DNA of 64,000 nt, from assembly GCA_963930645.1 (NCBI GenBank), contig OZ005652.1, forward strand, positions 270,911,189 through 270,975,188. Direction: 5' to 3'. Each line of letters opens with the position of its first letter. Position 1 is the first letter of the stretch. The translations under genes and the position numbers were made by a program. Below, one piece after another: positions 34,690 to 46,329 of the stretch. The notes beneath the pieces are model-generated. The model ran no database searches, was not told the DNA's origin, and was given only the letters and a program-made list of their open reading frames with translations. The DNA is from Salticus scenicus. Its lineage: Eukaryota; Arthropoda; Arachnida; Araneae; Salticidae.

Positions 34690-35100
34690 ATAAATGCAAT
34701 ACTGCATGACGTTATAATACCTACTTATTGAGACACTGGTGCTGCACGTTCCTTTCTAGCATATCAAACTTATGTATACAAAGTATTTTGCCTTTAAATC
34801 TTTAAAGCGGACAAATTGAAATATTACAACGGCTCATGGCCAGTCCTGTATTAATAGAGGCGAAGTCAGCCTGAATGTTAAAACTCATAATTTAAGTGTT
34901 AATTGGCCTTTTTACGTCATAGACAATCTTCAGCATCCCTGTATTATAGGGTTAGATTTTATGAAAGCAAATAACGTTGAAATAAATTTTGCCAATAAAT
35001 CTCTATATATTGATGATTCTAAGTTAAATTCTAAACCTGTCGAGCCGACTGAGTTAATTGTTAATCTAGAGGAAAGTGCCCTCACTCATACTGAAAAAAA
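34690..35100 (+). pseudogene. Ty3/gypsy aspartic protease segment
   Basis: The active-site box 'DTGAARS' is at 34732-34752, immediately preceded by an in-frame stop. A typical protease C-terminal box 'CIIGLDFM' lies near 34940-34965. Stops near 34790 and 34810 break the frame. The protease would process the polyprotein in the particle. Confidence 0.8.
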
Positions 35101-36665
35101 TTGATTTTGTTAATTTTCTGAATCAGTTTAAACAGTTATTTTCTGATACACCTGGCTTGACTCATGTTGTTTGCCATGAAATTGACACTGTGACTAATAA
35201 ACCAGTCTTTAGTAAACCTTATCGTTATGATCAGGCCAAACACGATATTATAAATTGGCATATTGACAAAATGTTGAAAAACGATATTATTATGCCTGTA
35301 ACTTCTCCTTAAGCATTTCCTGTTGTTTTATGTCGTAAGAAAAATGGTAAACCTATTACCGATCCTGAGGCATGGAGATTTGCAATAGATTATCGTAAGC
35401 TCAACTCTATTACACAATATCCTCAGTATCCCTTGCCTATAATTGATGATTTGTTAGCAGATATTACAAAGACCAATTTTATGTCTACTCTCGATCTGAC
35501 ATCAGGTTATTTCCAAATTGTCATGAAACCCGCTTATATATCAAAAACAGCATTTATAACTAAAAACGGGACGTTTGGTTTTAAACGAATGCCTTTCGGA
35601 TGTTCAGGGGCAGTTGCAACGTTCCAAAAAGCGATGGAAACTATACTTAAACCTGTTTTGAATAAATTTGTACATGTTTATCTCGATGATATAATAATCA
35701 CGTCCTCATCTTACAATGAGCATTTAAATTATTTTAAAACTGTCTTTACTCTACTGCAAAATGCAGGATTAACTTTAAATTCTTCTAAGCAGCATTTTGC
35801 AAGTCAGGAAATTCAGTATCTAGGCGTCAAAATAAAGCCTGCTGGTATTTCTGTAGATGATGAAAAAGATCAGCCAGTTTTGAACATGCCCCCCCCCCCT
35901 ACAACTTCCAAACAATTTTCTAGATTTCTAGGCATGTGTGTCTGGTATGGCAAATTTATACCTAATTTTGCTCACATATGCGAGCCCCTCTTTAAACTCA
36001 AAAGGAAAAGAATTAACTTTAATTGGTCAAATGAAGCACAAGAAGCCTTTCATAAGTTAAAAACTATACTTAGCGCTCCTCCTGTACAAGCTCATCCTAA
36101 TTATAATATATAATTTCAAGTAGCAACTGATGCTTCTTCCCACGGCATTGGTGCCGTTTTAAGGCAAGAAGGCCGCCCAATGGCATATGCGTCCCGAACG
36201 CTTAATACTGCAGAAAGAAATTACCCAGTAACTGAACGTGGATGTTTAGCAGTGCTTTGGGGACAGCAAAAATTTCGTTTATATTTTACGCACCTTCCAG
36301 TAACAGCTGTTACGGACCATGCGGCATTAACTCGGTTAACAACTGGAAAGAATCTCTCCCCTCGCATGATTCGATGAACTCTTAAGTTATCTAACTTTAA
36401 TATGAACATTGAACACCGTCTTGGTACTGCCAATATCGTAGCTGACGTTCTTTCACGTACTACTCCAACTCAAGAAAGTACGATTGAATCTAATTGTGTA
36501 AATCAATCCCTATCTGTTGCTTTAAATGAAAAGAATGTTCAGTTAAATTCTACTGTTAAGGATTCACATACTCATAATACGCATTTACATGCTGAACCGG
36601 TTAAATCCGAAATATTATCAAATGTAACTGAAACTCGTGAAAAGAAATTGAAAGTGAACAATTAA
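35076..36665 (+). pseudogene. Ty3/gypsy reverse transcriptase-RNase H pseudogene
   Basis: One continuous frame interrupted by stops at 35310-35312, 36111-36113 and 36375-36377, ending at TAA 36663-36665. Reverse transcriptase motifs in order are 'AWRFAIDYRKLN', 'STLDLTSGYFQI', 'KRMPFGCSGA', the polymerase site 'YLDDII' (35679-35696), 'LGVKI', and the connection box 'FSRFLGMCVWYGKFIPNFA'. RNase H begins 'ATDASSHGIGAV' (36123-36158) with 'ERNYPVTERGCLAVLWG' and 'TDHAAL'. A CCCCCCCC run at 35890 is an error-prone site but stays in frame here. Confidence 0.93.
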
Positions 36666-36745
36666 ACCAATGTTCTTCTACTAATCTCGAAACTATTTTA
36701 AATGATAATTTCGTATCTGATAAGGAAAATGTAGCTTTAGCGCTT

Positions 36746-38023
36746 ATGCCAGCATCTGTGTTAAATTCGAGAGATCAATTAATACAAGAACAGAAAAATG
36801 ATCCTGAATTTGGATTAATCTGTAAATATTTAGAAGATCCTGAGTCAGTTTCAATAACTGAATCAGCCATTGCCTTAAACTGGTCCCAATCTTTTTCTTT
36901 AATCGATGGCTTGCTTTTTTATTCAAAATTATTATCATCTTATGGCGAATTACGAGTTGTAATTCCGCAATCTCTTCGTCAAGCCATCCTATTTGAGTTT
37001 CACGACTCTCCAATTTCGGGGCACCTGGGCATTAGGAAAACTTATAAAAAGCTCTCAAGGATGCCTGTTACTTTCCTAAAATGAGGAAGTTTGTTAATGT
37101 ATATGTTTCGAGTTGTCGCTTGTGCCAGCAATATAATTATAAAAATATAAAGCCGGCCGGTAAATTAATTCCTATTAAAGTTGATTTTCCAAATCAAATT
37201 ATTGGACTCGACTTAATCAGTCCGTACCCCCTCCCTAAACCTAATAGATTTAGTTATGTGTTAGTTATGGTGGATAGTAAATGGGTTGAATTTGTGCCTT
37301 TACGTAAAGCTTCGGCACAAGCAGTGGCCACTGCCTTCTTTAATAGTTATATCTCTCGTCACGGGGCCCCCCTTCAAATTGTAACGGACCATGGTCCTCA
37401 ATTTATAAGTAATATCTTTAAGGCACTTTGCGACAAAACTCGAAATTAAACACGTGTTTACTGTTCCATATCGGCAGCAAGCTAATCAGTCTGAACGTGT
37501 TAATAGAACTTTAATTAATATGATTGCGACGTTCATTGGTCAAAATCATGAAACCTGGTATCAGTTTCTCTATCATTTTGGCTACGCGATTCATACAGCG
37601 GTCAGTGATGCAACAGGAAAAACTCCCGCTGAATTGTTTTTGGGCAGAAAGATTTTGACTCCCTTTCAAAAACTGGTATTAGTACAGGAAAATGCATCTC
37701 AATTTATTACGCGAAATATCAAAGAATTGCTACCAGAAGTTCAGAGAAATTTGAAAAAAACACAAGAGCAGCAAGCTCTATATTATAACTTAAAGCGTAG
37801 AATTTTAGAAGTAATAGTGGGAGATAGAATACACCTAGAATCACATTTTCTTAGCTCAAGGAAAGATGCTAAAGTAACTAAATTTGGGCCAAAATTTATT
37901 AGGCCTTTCTCTGTCTTAAAGGTTGAGAATAATAATCTCACAATCGATTTTAACGGCACCCCTACGCCAATTAACATAGATCAGATACGAATATTTAAAG
38001 AGAGGACTCAATCATATGCTTAA
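36746..38023 (+). pseudogene. Ty3/gypsy integrase pseudogene
   Basis: Three frames: 36746-37084, 37081-37449 and 37454-38023. The zinc-binding HHCC domain is visible ('HDSPISGHLGIRKTYKK', then CRLCQ), with a one-base shift at about 37075. Catalytic Asp codons are at 37210-37212 and 37387-37389. The Glu codon is at 37493-37495, after a second one-base shift near 37435-37450. A C-terminal 'GPKFIRPFSV' box resembles the GPY/F module. No chromodomain follows. Confidence 0.9.
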
Positions 38024-38633
38024 ACTTTTGATAGTGATTGCGTGCCGGGTTCAAACCCATCTGACGAACAGTCCGTCTTTACGCCTAACCTCACCTCCCA
38101 GCCTAGTGCTCCTGATTCTTTTACGGCTGATAAACTACCTACTCCTACAAAACCCGAACAATCTGTTCAGGGCACTTCCGCTGATCAATCCAGTGTTAGC
38201 AGACCCGGCGCACAAAAGCGAGCTCGTACTGGGTCATCAAACTTTTCGAATGTGAAAATTCCTAGGCAAACTGGGCGCAAACGCGACTATTCTTTTACTA
38301 ATAGTTCTTTTATACCACAGATTAAAAGAAGAAAGGATGGACCAAGCCACGTCCTCAAAGTCTTCTGGAACACACCCATCACATAAGTTACTGGCAGTTT
38401 CTTATTCAGGGCATACCGACTCTTTCAGACCTAAGAGAAAGGTGAGGGTTTCAAAAAGACATCCACTCTCTTCCTCATCTAGTGGAGGACACATGGAAAA
38501 AATTTTGGCAGCTCCTGACTTGGTCCGCACGGATGAGTTCTCTCTCCGCAGCACCCATTCAACACCCGGCGTCAAGCCAGACTCCGACAACAGGCTCCTC
38601 CATATGAATCACTTGCCGAACAAGCGTTTGTAA
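38024..38633 (+). pseudogene. Pro/Ser-rich tail downstream of integrase, unidentified
   Basis: Frames 38042-38386 (same phase as the integrase frame, after a stop at 38021-38023) and 38337-38633 are rich in Pro, Ser, Thr and basic residues, with 'RKRDYSF' and 'KRRKDGPSHV' patches. I do not recognise the segment. It may be the polyprotein C-terminus. Confidence 0.5.
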
Positions 38634-38639
38634 GAGCGT

Positions 38640-40000
38640 TCTGGGATAACCCTAGACCCCGGTCTGAAAGTCTTCAACCATGTGACCTAGCTGACGAGTA
38701 CAACGAGCAGCTTCACCAAGACCTCTAACCTTACTGACGTTACAGCTCCAAACTTAAATCAGGTGATACCGTTCTTTATTTTTTTTCTATTAACAAGTGC
38801 ATTTCTGTCGGAGCTGTGCAAAATGTTCGACATACTTTGAAGCCTTTTTGGGACTTTATATTTTAGAACTGTTATGAAAGCACTGGACTTTCCCAGGCTA
38901 AAAAGGCAAAATTTAAATTAGTTCATGAACTTTCACATTGAAATTGATGAGTTTGCGCTTCGATGTCAGCATTTTTGTTCTCTCTTAATATCTATATTAT
39001 GTATGTATTAAGTTCTATTACCTTTTAGCCATCATCTGCAGAGCGGGTAATGTAAAATATTTTTCTTAACCCTTTGTAAAAATTCCCCCCTTTTTTTGTA
39101 TTTCTATAAATAATGTCTTTGTATATACAAAATGAAATTTGATAATTGTAAACTTTTGTATATCCTAAAAGTTTCTCTGTATATATTCTTTAGAGTGGGG
39201 GAAATGATGTTTTTTTTTTTTTTTTTTTTTTTTTGGATATAAGTATCTTTAACTATAAAATACTAACAAACTAGTTTCTGCATGCTATAGCCCAGGATGG
39301 GAATACTTATTCTATTTAAACTATTTGTATGTCTTTAGAGACAAACTGTCTCCATTATCTGTCTGCAAGACGCAGTTTCACTTCGTATATTCTTTTATAC
39401 TGTTCAAGTCTTTTCATTTTAGAAACTCTCCGATTGGACAGTTCTTTCAAACTCATCTGATGTTCAAAGTGTTATTCTGATGCCTGCCGTATTCCGAATG
39501 AATTGTTCTTCAATCTGCATTTCTTGACGCTGTTTTTCCTAGCCAGCTTATTTGGAGGTTTGCAGTTACTTCAACAGGAATTGCAAGATTTTTTTTCACA
39601 CTAAAAATTATTTTCTTCATGTTGCTAGTTTATGTCAAAGCAACCCCCCTGTACCTTAATCCTCCTACAAATCAAGATTTTGCCTTCCTGGCCTAACAGG
39701 AATACGTTTGTTAATCCTATTGTAATTCTGGTATTAGCTCAGTCAGGGTGCCGGAGTTTCTCGGGGTAAAAGAGCGCCATTTATTTAAAAGTTTAAAATT
39801 AATTTTTTTGATGTTCCCGAGTTTTTCTCTCAGGTATTTAACATTTTTTTAAGTTACTCTCACCCGGTTAAAATTTAAGTGACGGCTGCGATCACACTTC
39901 CGAGATATCAGATAGTTAGATGTGGAATTAAGGTCTATAAAATTACTCGGTAAAACCCGTTGGGGATTTTCCTGACTAATTTTTTTTTCTTGGAGGGGGA
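38640..40000 (+). other. 3' non-coding part of the Ty3/gypsy element
   Basis: About 1.35 kb without a usable frame. It contains a 24-base T run near 39210 and ends in the purine run GGAGGGGGA (39992-40000), the likely plus-strand primer. No envelope gene or remnant was recognised. Confidence 0.6.
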
Positions 40001-40001
40001 C

Positions 40002-40773
40002 TGTGAGGTTGAGACGTCAGAACGTCACCACAGTTTTTGTAAAATTAAGCTGGATCCAGCAAAGTACAAAGTTGGGACGGTTAAATCCCTTCGTAGCCAG
40101 TGACTCGGCGAAAGTTAAGGTCGGGTTAGTTTTGTGTCTGCAGGGTGCTACAACGAAGGAATTAGGCAGTGGGAGATAGAGGAATTAGAAGCGATTTTAA
40201 AAATATTGATTGAAATAAAAAGAAAGGAGGCTAGTAGGAAAAAGTATAAGATGAAGATGGTTTTAGTATATTAGAGTGGATGGTGGTTTATATTATAGTG
40301 GATGGTGGTGTATATTGTAGGAGATTGTGGTGTAGATTGCGGATATTCTTATTTTGGCGAGTATTGAGAAGTGGTGTAGTGGAGATTTAGTTGCGTGAAG
40401 ATTAAGTAGTGATGAGTGTTGGTGTGCGTATCTACTAGCATTCGTAAAGGTAAAGTTGGATCAGAAGGGAATCTTCTGATCCACAGTGAAGTCGCAGTAG
40501 CGGAGTATACGAGTGCAACCGTCTCTACACCTTCGACTATTTGCTGGGGTGATATATTTAAGATTATCTAATATAATTTTTGATACATATAGTTAAATAA
40601 AGTAATTAAATACGCTGACTGAACTAGCTTGATTGCCAGACCGCCCTCCCCGTTAATCTGTTCAAATAAACTCTTATTTATTGTTTAATTCAAGTCTTGT
40701 GCTCTCTTTACTTATCCATTTAGTAATCTAATTAAGTAATTAAGATGGAGTTTGCATCAACGCAAACCTCACA
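40002..40773 (+). repeat. 3' LTR of the Ty3/gypsy element
   Basis: 772 bases, the same length as the 5' LTR, TGTGAGGTT...AACCTCACA, with an AATAAA near 40666. ACTA follows directly. Confidence 0.95.
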
Positions 40774-40779
40774 ACTAAT

Positions 40780-41170
40780 GGTAATTTTTTAATTTAAATG
40801 TAACTTAAGTTCCTTTTAATAGCAATTATTAATTAAGGGCATTCATAAACATAAACATTTTCATTGGCCATGTATATGAGATAAACAGTTTATAAGTCAA
40901 ATCTGTACTGTTTCATTTTTTAACAAATATGAAATCTGATGAAGGACATTACACCTGCGTCTCAACTTAAAAAAAATCGCAAAAAGGAGATTTCCTTACT
41001 CTGCTTTTTGCTTCTTTTAAACATTATGTGTATAATGTTACCACAAATACACATTTATAACTTATTACGCATAATTTGTAAACCGTCATATTGAAGTTTT
41101 CTGTAGCTCTGCACTCTGATCATAATTTATATGCACACCTTTTCCATACAGTGCACGCTTTAAAGCCTCT
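40780..41170. other. AT-rich spacer
   Basis: Nothing recognisable. Confidence 0.5.
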
Positions 41171-41179
41171 TCATATATA

Positions 41180-41560
41180 TATATATATTACTTCCTTATA
41201 CAAAGCATAAGAAAGTATTGCAATCCCAATTTTCGAAATGGATTTTGTATCTGAAACAGCTCGAAAACGAATGATCATAGAATGCTGTAAATTAATATTT
41301 GTTACTGGCATAACGTCTAGTTGTATATCTCCGATTTTGTCATGAGATCTCATTTTAAAGATATCGACAACTTTACCAGATTTTTCGTGACGTCTGTATG
41401 TATGTATATGGGTGAGTGTATCTCGCATAAATCAAAAATGATTTAACTTAGAACGATGCAAATTAGTAAATAGATTTGTCATAACATCTAGTTGTGTACC
41501 TCCCTTTTTGGACTTTGTGTGACTTTTGGAGATAGTTACGAAAATTATATTCATAATGTT
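41180..41560 (+). repeat. Palindrome-headed repeat, family Y/W relative
   Basis: Head 'TTATACAAAGCATAAGAAAGTATTG' (given here as TTATACAAAGCATAAG plus AAAGTATTG) followed by 'AATTTTCGAAATGG'. A GTATGTATGTATATG tract and two spaced boxes 'ACATCTAGTTGTGTACCTCC' and 'AACGTCTAGTTGTATATCTCC' (about 170 bases apart) follow. The architecture resembles families Y and W, but the sequence differs. Confidence 0.55.
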
Positions 41561-41939
41561 TAAAAATACAAACGTTTTGGCCATTATATATGACGTGTTA
41601 TCTTAGAGATTTCAAAGAATGCTAATGATAGAGCCTGTATTAATATTGGTATAAAAGTTGTCGACAATTTTGTATGACAAAAGTAATTCGTAAAGAAAAA
41701 GCAGGTCTTGTCAACGAATGGACTTTATTTCATGAATATTCTGGAAACAGGTGAATAAAACTTTTTTTTGTTCCACGAAAATCAATAATCAACGAATAAT
41801 CTCGAGACAATACAATAAAACAATCATTCATACTATAGAAGTCAAGTACAGTTAAATAAGAGTAAGAATATGGAATATCGCTAATTCAGAAACAATAATC
41901 AACCGCACAGTTCGAAGACAGAATAGAATTTGAATTCAT

Positions 41940-42620
41940 TGAAAGTGTTGCAAGTGTTTTATAGAGTTTTCGAGATAGTTTTTTGCTAGAAACCAATAAA
42001 TTATTACAGAAAACTCCAGAACTCGACTCTTATTGAAGTTAGATATTCCAAACGTTGTAAATCTAAAACTATCACATTTTCTCAAATTTGGTTGAAAAAT
42101 TGCCAAATTTGATGCTAAATCAACACCCACCTTTGTAGAAATGAAACAACTGTCACCTGTTTCCACTTTTTCTGTAATAGCGTATAGAATGTAGCACGTA
42201 AAGAAATAAACACTTTCTGGTCTACAATAATCAATAATGACTCTTCTTTTTTATATTCTTGGTAATCATTATAGAAGTTTTGAAGAAGGTAGTTTCGTGG
42301 TAGAAACCAAAGAATCTTGATGGAAAATTCCAGAACTCTGCTCTTAATGAAATTAGAGTTTCCAAACTTTGACAGCTTTAAAAATTTTCGTCAAATTCGA
42401 CACCAAATCCCGAAAATCAATGACAAGACCGAAATCTATGTTGGTGATAAATTGGCCGATTTGGGGAGATTTTCGTTCAGGATAGCTAGAATTAGTAAAC
42501 ACTTTCTAATTTTTAACGTAATTAATTGTGTTGGTATAATATATCGTTTCTGGTTATTAATTTTTGCCAAAGAAAACAAAAGTATGGATTCTACATTCGA
42601 AGGAATTCCATTAAATTGTA
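41940..42620. repeat. Degenerate tandem repeat, ~310-bp period
   Basis: 'AGAAACCAATAAATTATTACAG...CCAGAACTCGACTC' near 41989 is echoed by 'AGAAACCAAAGAATCTTGATGG...CCAGAACTCTGCTC' near 42302. The next boxes (TTTCCAAAC, AAATTGCC/AAATTCGAC) are in the same order. Two clear units and a weak third. Small frames on both strands are not conserved between units. Confidence 0.6.
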
Positions 42621-42661
42621 AGATCTGCATTTGACAACCAGAGATCTTATTACAGAAGTAA

Positions 42662-42693
42662 CTACATCTTATTACAAAAGTAATAAGATGTAG
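42662..42693. repeat. Perfect hairpin
   Basis: CTACATCTTATTAC, a four-base loop AAAA, then GTAATAAGATGTAG: a 14-bp perfect stem. Confidence 0.85.
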
Positions 42694-43099
42694 AATGATA
42701 TTTCTGAACAAACTACTATATTCGTTCTCTGCGACATATACAATCCTATTATCGTGATTTTTGCGATTAGAGAAATATCTCTTTTTGCCTTGTTTACAAG
42801 AATGTTCATAGACTAGAATTTGTCTATTTATTTACAAACCAGCTGCCGCACACAAAAATGTCAATGTTTTCGTAGCAATATGTATATTTAGATGATTGTA
42901 CAAGGAAGATATGCGCGGTTCCCATCAGATTTAGATCCATCTTCCGTACAGAGACATGTTTTTAAGCGTTTTAATATTTATTGTTATTATTATTATTATT
43001 ATGCTGAATGCAATTTAAAAAATCTTCGATAATCTATTATTACGACATGAGAATTGTTTCTTTCACATGAAATAGACTGAATGAAAACGTTTTTCTAGC

Positions 43100-43591
43100 C
43101 ATTTCTCTGTCCAAACATAAAAGCATATTTATGAATATAAGTGACATTTAGCACTTAATTAAAATCTGTAAAAGACAATTTATTGGGACAAGTTAATTGT
43201 TTCTTTCAGACAGAAATAAATGCGTCGTTATATCCAGACCTTAAATAAATTCTCGCTGTTTTCTTTTTCTTGTACGACACTTAATGTCGTTGCTTCTGGA
43301 TCATTCCTAATGCTTTCAAACGTTTCAGCTTCCGTCTCATATGAGATTAAGTATTTTCTTCAATTCTTCGTCTTAAAACTTTTACGGTCCGTCAGAGCAT
43401 TCTATATCTCGAAGATCAAAATCATTACTTTCGAAACATCGAAACCAGTCTCTGCATGTCGTTTCCGACAGAGTAAGTTCACAGTGAGTCTCAACAAGAG
43501 TTCTGTGTGCTTCAGCTGCAGATTTCTTTTCAATAAAATTGTGCAATAAAATTCCACGCAAATACTCTTTACTTTGCAGAAAACTCGACAT
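43100..43591 (-). pseudogene. mariner transposase relic, N-terminal part
   Basis: The minus strand from 43591 encodes 'YLRGILLHNFIEKKSAAEAH' and 'WFRCFESNDFDLRDIECSDG' in one 69-codon frame. This is the first helix-turn-helix of mellifera-type mariners, with its start codon. Further on, 'LKRLKALGMI' (about 43310) marks the second helix-turn-helix in another frame. Beyond that the sequence decays, and the catalytic domain is not recognisable. Terminal repeats were not found. Confidence 0.8.
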
Positions 43592-43729
43592 TTTTAAAGT
43601 AAAGGGAAAAAAAGTTGTTTACACTGTGGAGAACTAATATACACGGAAGTTCAAGCTTACGAACAGTACTTCATTATATATGCGGTACCATCTGAAAATG
43701 CATACACGTTGTCCTGTTAATGCCGTCTG

Positions 43730-45080
43730 TTAGGAAGCTGCGAGAACTGATTCAAGTTCCCAGTAATTTCGTGGTACACTTCCCTGCAAATAGTAGAAAA
43801 GATTTCGCAACATATTGTTAAAAGAAATTGGCCTCTTTTCCAAAATTAAGTTACGTTTAGGAAAGAATTTTATCTTATTACGATTGCATTATTATTATTA
43901 TTATTATTATTACGTGTTCCTGCATAACAGCCACAAATATTCAGTTATCTAAAATCGATAAAAATGATTCATTTTAACATTTTAATAAATGCAGATAATT
44001 GGAAGTCAGTCGAATGATATATGATCCTGTTATCGGAGTACAAACACACGTGTATTCGAAACATTTTGATTTTAAACAAGGTGGTTTTACTTATGTTTCG
44101 TTTATACGAATATAATACACCTTCATAAGAAATTGTGTGTCATTATTTATGTTTTTGTAAAAATGCTTCCATAAATGAAAAAAAAAAAAAAACATCTATC
44201 ATTCGAATAAGTATAGGTTTTCTGCAAATTTAAATAATTTATTTTAACGTTTCGGTCCATTTTTCCGACAAAAACAAAATTATTAATATATTGAACCGAA
44301 CTATCGATAGAGTATGATAATGTATGTAAAGTATTTAATCGCATTATAAAGCACAAAGATATGCAAAAAATATTTCTGCTTGAAACCTCGATCCTTCACA
44401 AGGTGAGCAATGTAGGCGAACGAGTGGCGTTGCGAAAGCGTTGCAGTGGATGTGAATTGTACGATCTGATGCACTTATTGAAGAAATTGTTTTCGTTGAT
44501 TATAATATTTTAATTTTAATCCGAATGCTTTGCGTAAATTCGAATGCTTTGGTTGAATAAACCCATAACTATGAATCAATAGAAGTTGAAACACCTTTTT
44601 GATGACGAACACGTATTGATTATAACAATAATAACAAGCACTTTATACAAAGACTTTAAAAAAATATTTAAAAAATTTGATATGGCGTCACACGCTTATC
44701 TTATTCCATCACTATTCCTCTCACTGCAGCTGCTAATCTCTACGACACAAAAAAGAATGTTCTTTCTAGTTCTTTCTAAGCAGCTCCACCTATTAACGCT
44801 TCACATTTTGATTTTTAAAACTCTAACTCTCCCATACAATTTATGAAGAAAGATTATTGAACACGATCGTATTTTGAGGAATTAGAAAGGATCAGTTTTA
44901 TTCAGTTTTATTTCATTTGGCAAATTCATCGATAAATCGAGAAAAATATTTTTCGTTTTATATTCCTTCATTTTACGATAGAAAAATTTGTAATGAATAA
45001 GAACAAATCTGTCCCTTTGTTGATCTAATGAAACTGATAAAATACTACAAATATAAATTACCTGAATTTTATAAATTATA
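43730..45080. other. AT-rich stretch with no recognisable gene
   Basis: Contains an ATT array near 43888-43913. The 86-codon frame at 44586-44846 and other frames show no family motif. Confidence 0.5.
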
Positions 45081-45084
45081 CCTA

Positions 45085-45115
45085 CAGGTTGATTCAAAAT
45101 TAGTGTGACCAATTT
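45085..45115 (+). repeat. maT left terminal inverted repeat
   Basis: 31 bases, identical in inverted orientation to 46293-46323. Confidence 0.93.
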
Positions 45116-45227
45116 TAAAAGCCTGTAACTATTTATGGTAAATTTTAATAACTTTACCACCAGTTTTATTTTAAAAGTGACAAATTTAAATTACCAATCT
45201 AGCTATTTTTATTAGTGGGAGTAAATT

Positions 45228-46267
45228 ATAGCTCCAAAATTAGATCCTCAAACCCGAAACGAAATTTTAAAACTTTTGAAGAAGGTTGCTCAAATTCTGT
45301 TATAAATAACACATTTAAAAATCAAAAAAGACATTTTTCTAATGGATTACCATCTGAACTTCGAAAATAAATAAAATTTGGCTGGCAATCAAAAGTTACA
45401 GGGTAAAAATGTGTACGAAAGGAAGTCATAGGTGAAAAAGAAAAAAAAGAAGCTGAAAAGACTTATCTCTGTAGAAAATCCTCTGCCTCAAAGAACTTTA
45501 GCAAAGAATGTACAGGTATCACAATCGACAATCTGTCGTCAGATGAAGAAAATTGGCTATAAAAAAATAATAAAGCAGTCTGTCATCAAATGTCTGCAAA
45601 GACCATAGAAAAACGAAGAAAACGTTCTTGGCCTCTGTATTTAATGTTACGCAAAGGTAGATACAAAACATGGATAACTTAGGATGAAGCAATGTTTCAT
45701 ATGTCATCCAATACTGGAAAAAAAATATACAATATATTTCACGCGAAAAGCGTTGCAAAGACGCAGCTGTTTTGCAAAAGGCAAGTTGACCATCCTCTCA
45801 AGTCCTCTCAAGACTTAACAAAACTGTATTTTGTAGAACCAAAGGCTAAAGTTGATGTTAAATTCTATCAGAATGCAGTTTTTAAGCACATGATCAAAGA
45901 AAGTAAACGGCTTTACCCTCAAGGAAGCTTTGTTTTTCACCAAGATTCTTCACAAAGTCACACTGCAAAATCAGCTATAAAACGGCTGAAAGATTAAAAA
46001 ATATATTTTCTTCCTCCTGAGAAATGACTACCATCATCCCCTGACTGTGCTGCTTACGATTATATTTTATGGGTATACTTAAAAAAAAACAATAAAGTAG
46101 ACGTAAAATAAGAACACTTCAAGGGCTTCAAAACGCAATCAAAGAGGAAGTTGGAAAAATGCCCCCCAAAATGATCGAAAAATCTCTTTTGGGCTTGGTT
46201 TAAACGTTTACGTAAAGTGTACTATGCTAAAGGAAACCACATTGAAAATTTCATGCAAATAACTTAA
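45228..46267 (+). pseudogene. maT transposase pseudogene
   Basis: The reading begins 'APKLDPQTRNEILKLLKK' with its start codon decayed to ATA. It continues through 'RTLAKNVQVSQSTICRQMKKIGYK' (helix-turn-helix) and a 101-codon open segment (45692-45997) with 'FVFHQDSSQSHTA'. After two in-frame stops comes 'LPSSPDCAAYDYILW'. The second catalytic Asp (45944-45946) and the third (46058-46060) are separated by exactly 37 codons, the DD37D spacing of maT. Stops and shifts elsewhere make it dead. Confidence 0.85.
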
Positions 46268-46292
46268 TTCAATAAATATTTCTGATGCTTTG

Positions 46293-46323
46293 AAATTGGT
46301 CACACTAATTTTGAATCAACCTG
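46293..46323 (-). repeat. maT right terminal inverted repeat
   Basis: Perfect 31-bp inverted copy of the left end, followed by TA. Confidence 0.93.
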
Positions 46324-46329
46324 TATTAC

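Larger units (their letters stand above)
33060..40773 (+). mobile_element. Full-length Ty3/gypsy LTR retrotransposon, dead
   Basis: A 7714-bp element: LTR 33060-33831, primer site at 33833, gag, protease, reverse transcriptase, RNase H and integrase in the Ty3/gypsy order, a polypurine tract at 39992-40000, and LTR 40002-40773. ACTA flanks both outer ends (33056-33059 and 40774-40777). A 4-bp duplication is usual for the gypsy-type group in arthropods. No envelope-like frame is visible in the 1.3 kb between the last frame and the 3' LTR. The coding regions carry several stops and frameshifts, and the LTRs differ at roughly 40-45 sites by eye (about 5-6%). Confidence 0.95.
45085..46323 (+). 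mobile_element. maT-type (DD37D) Tc1/mariner transposon, complete ends, dead
   Basis: A 1239-bp element with perfect 31-bp terminal inverted repeats (CAGGTTGATTCAAAATTAGT and onward), flanked by TA at 45083-45084 and 46324-46325. The size, TA target and single degenerate transposase gene fit the maT branch of Tc1/mariner. Confidence 0.92.

Noticed and set aside
38640..40000. Envelope gene in the Ty3/gypsy element
   Set aside because: No frame longer than chance and no membrane or surface-protein pattern is seen.
44586..44846. 86-codon frame
   Set aside because: Leucine/threonine-rich chance frame with no motif, no repeat copy and no supporting context.
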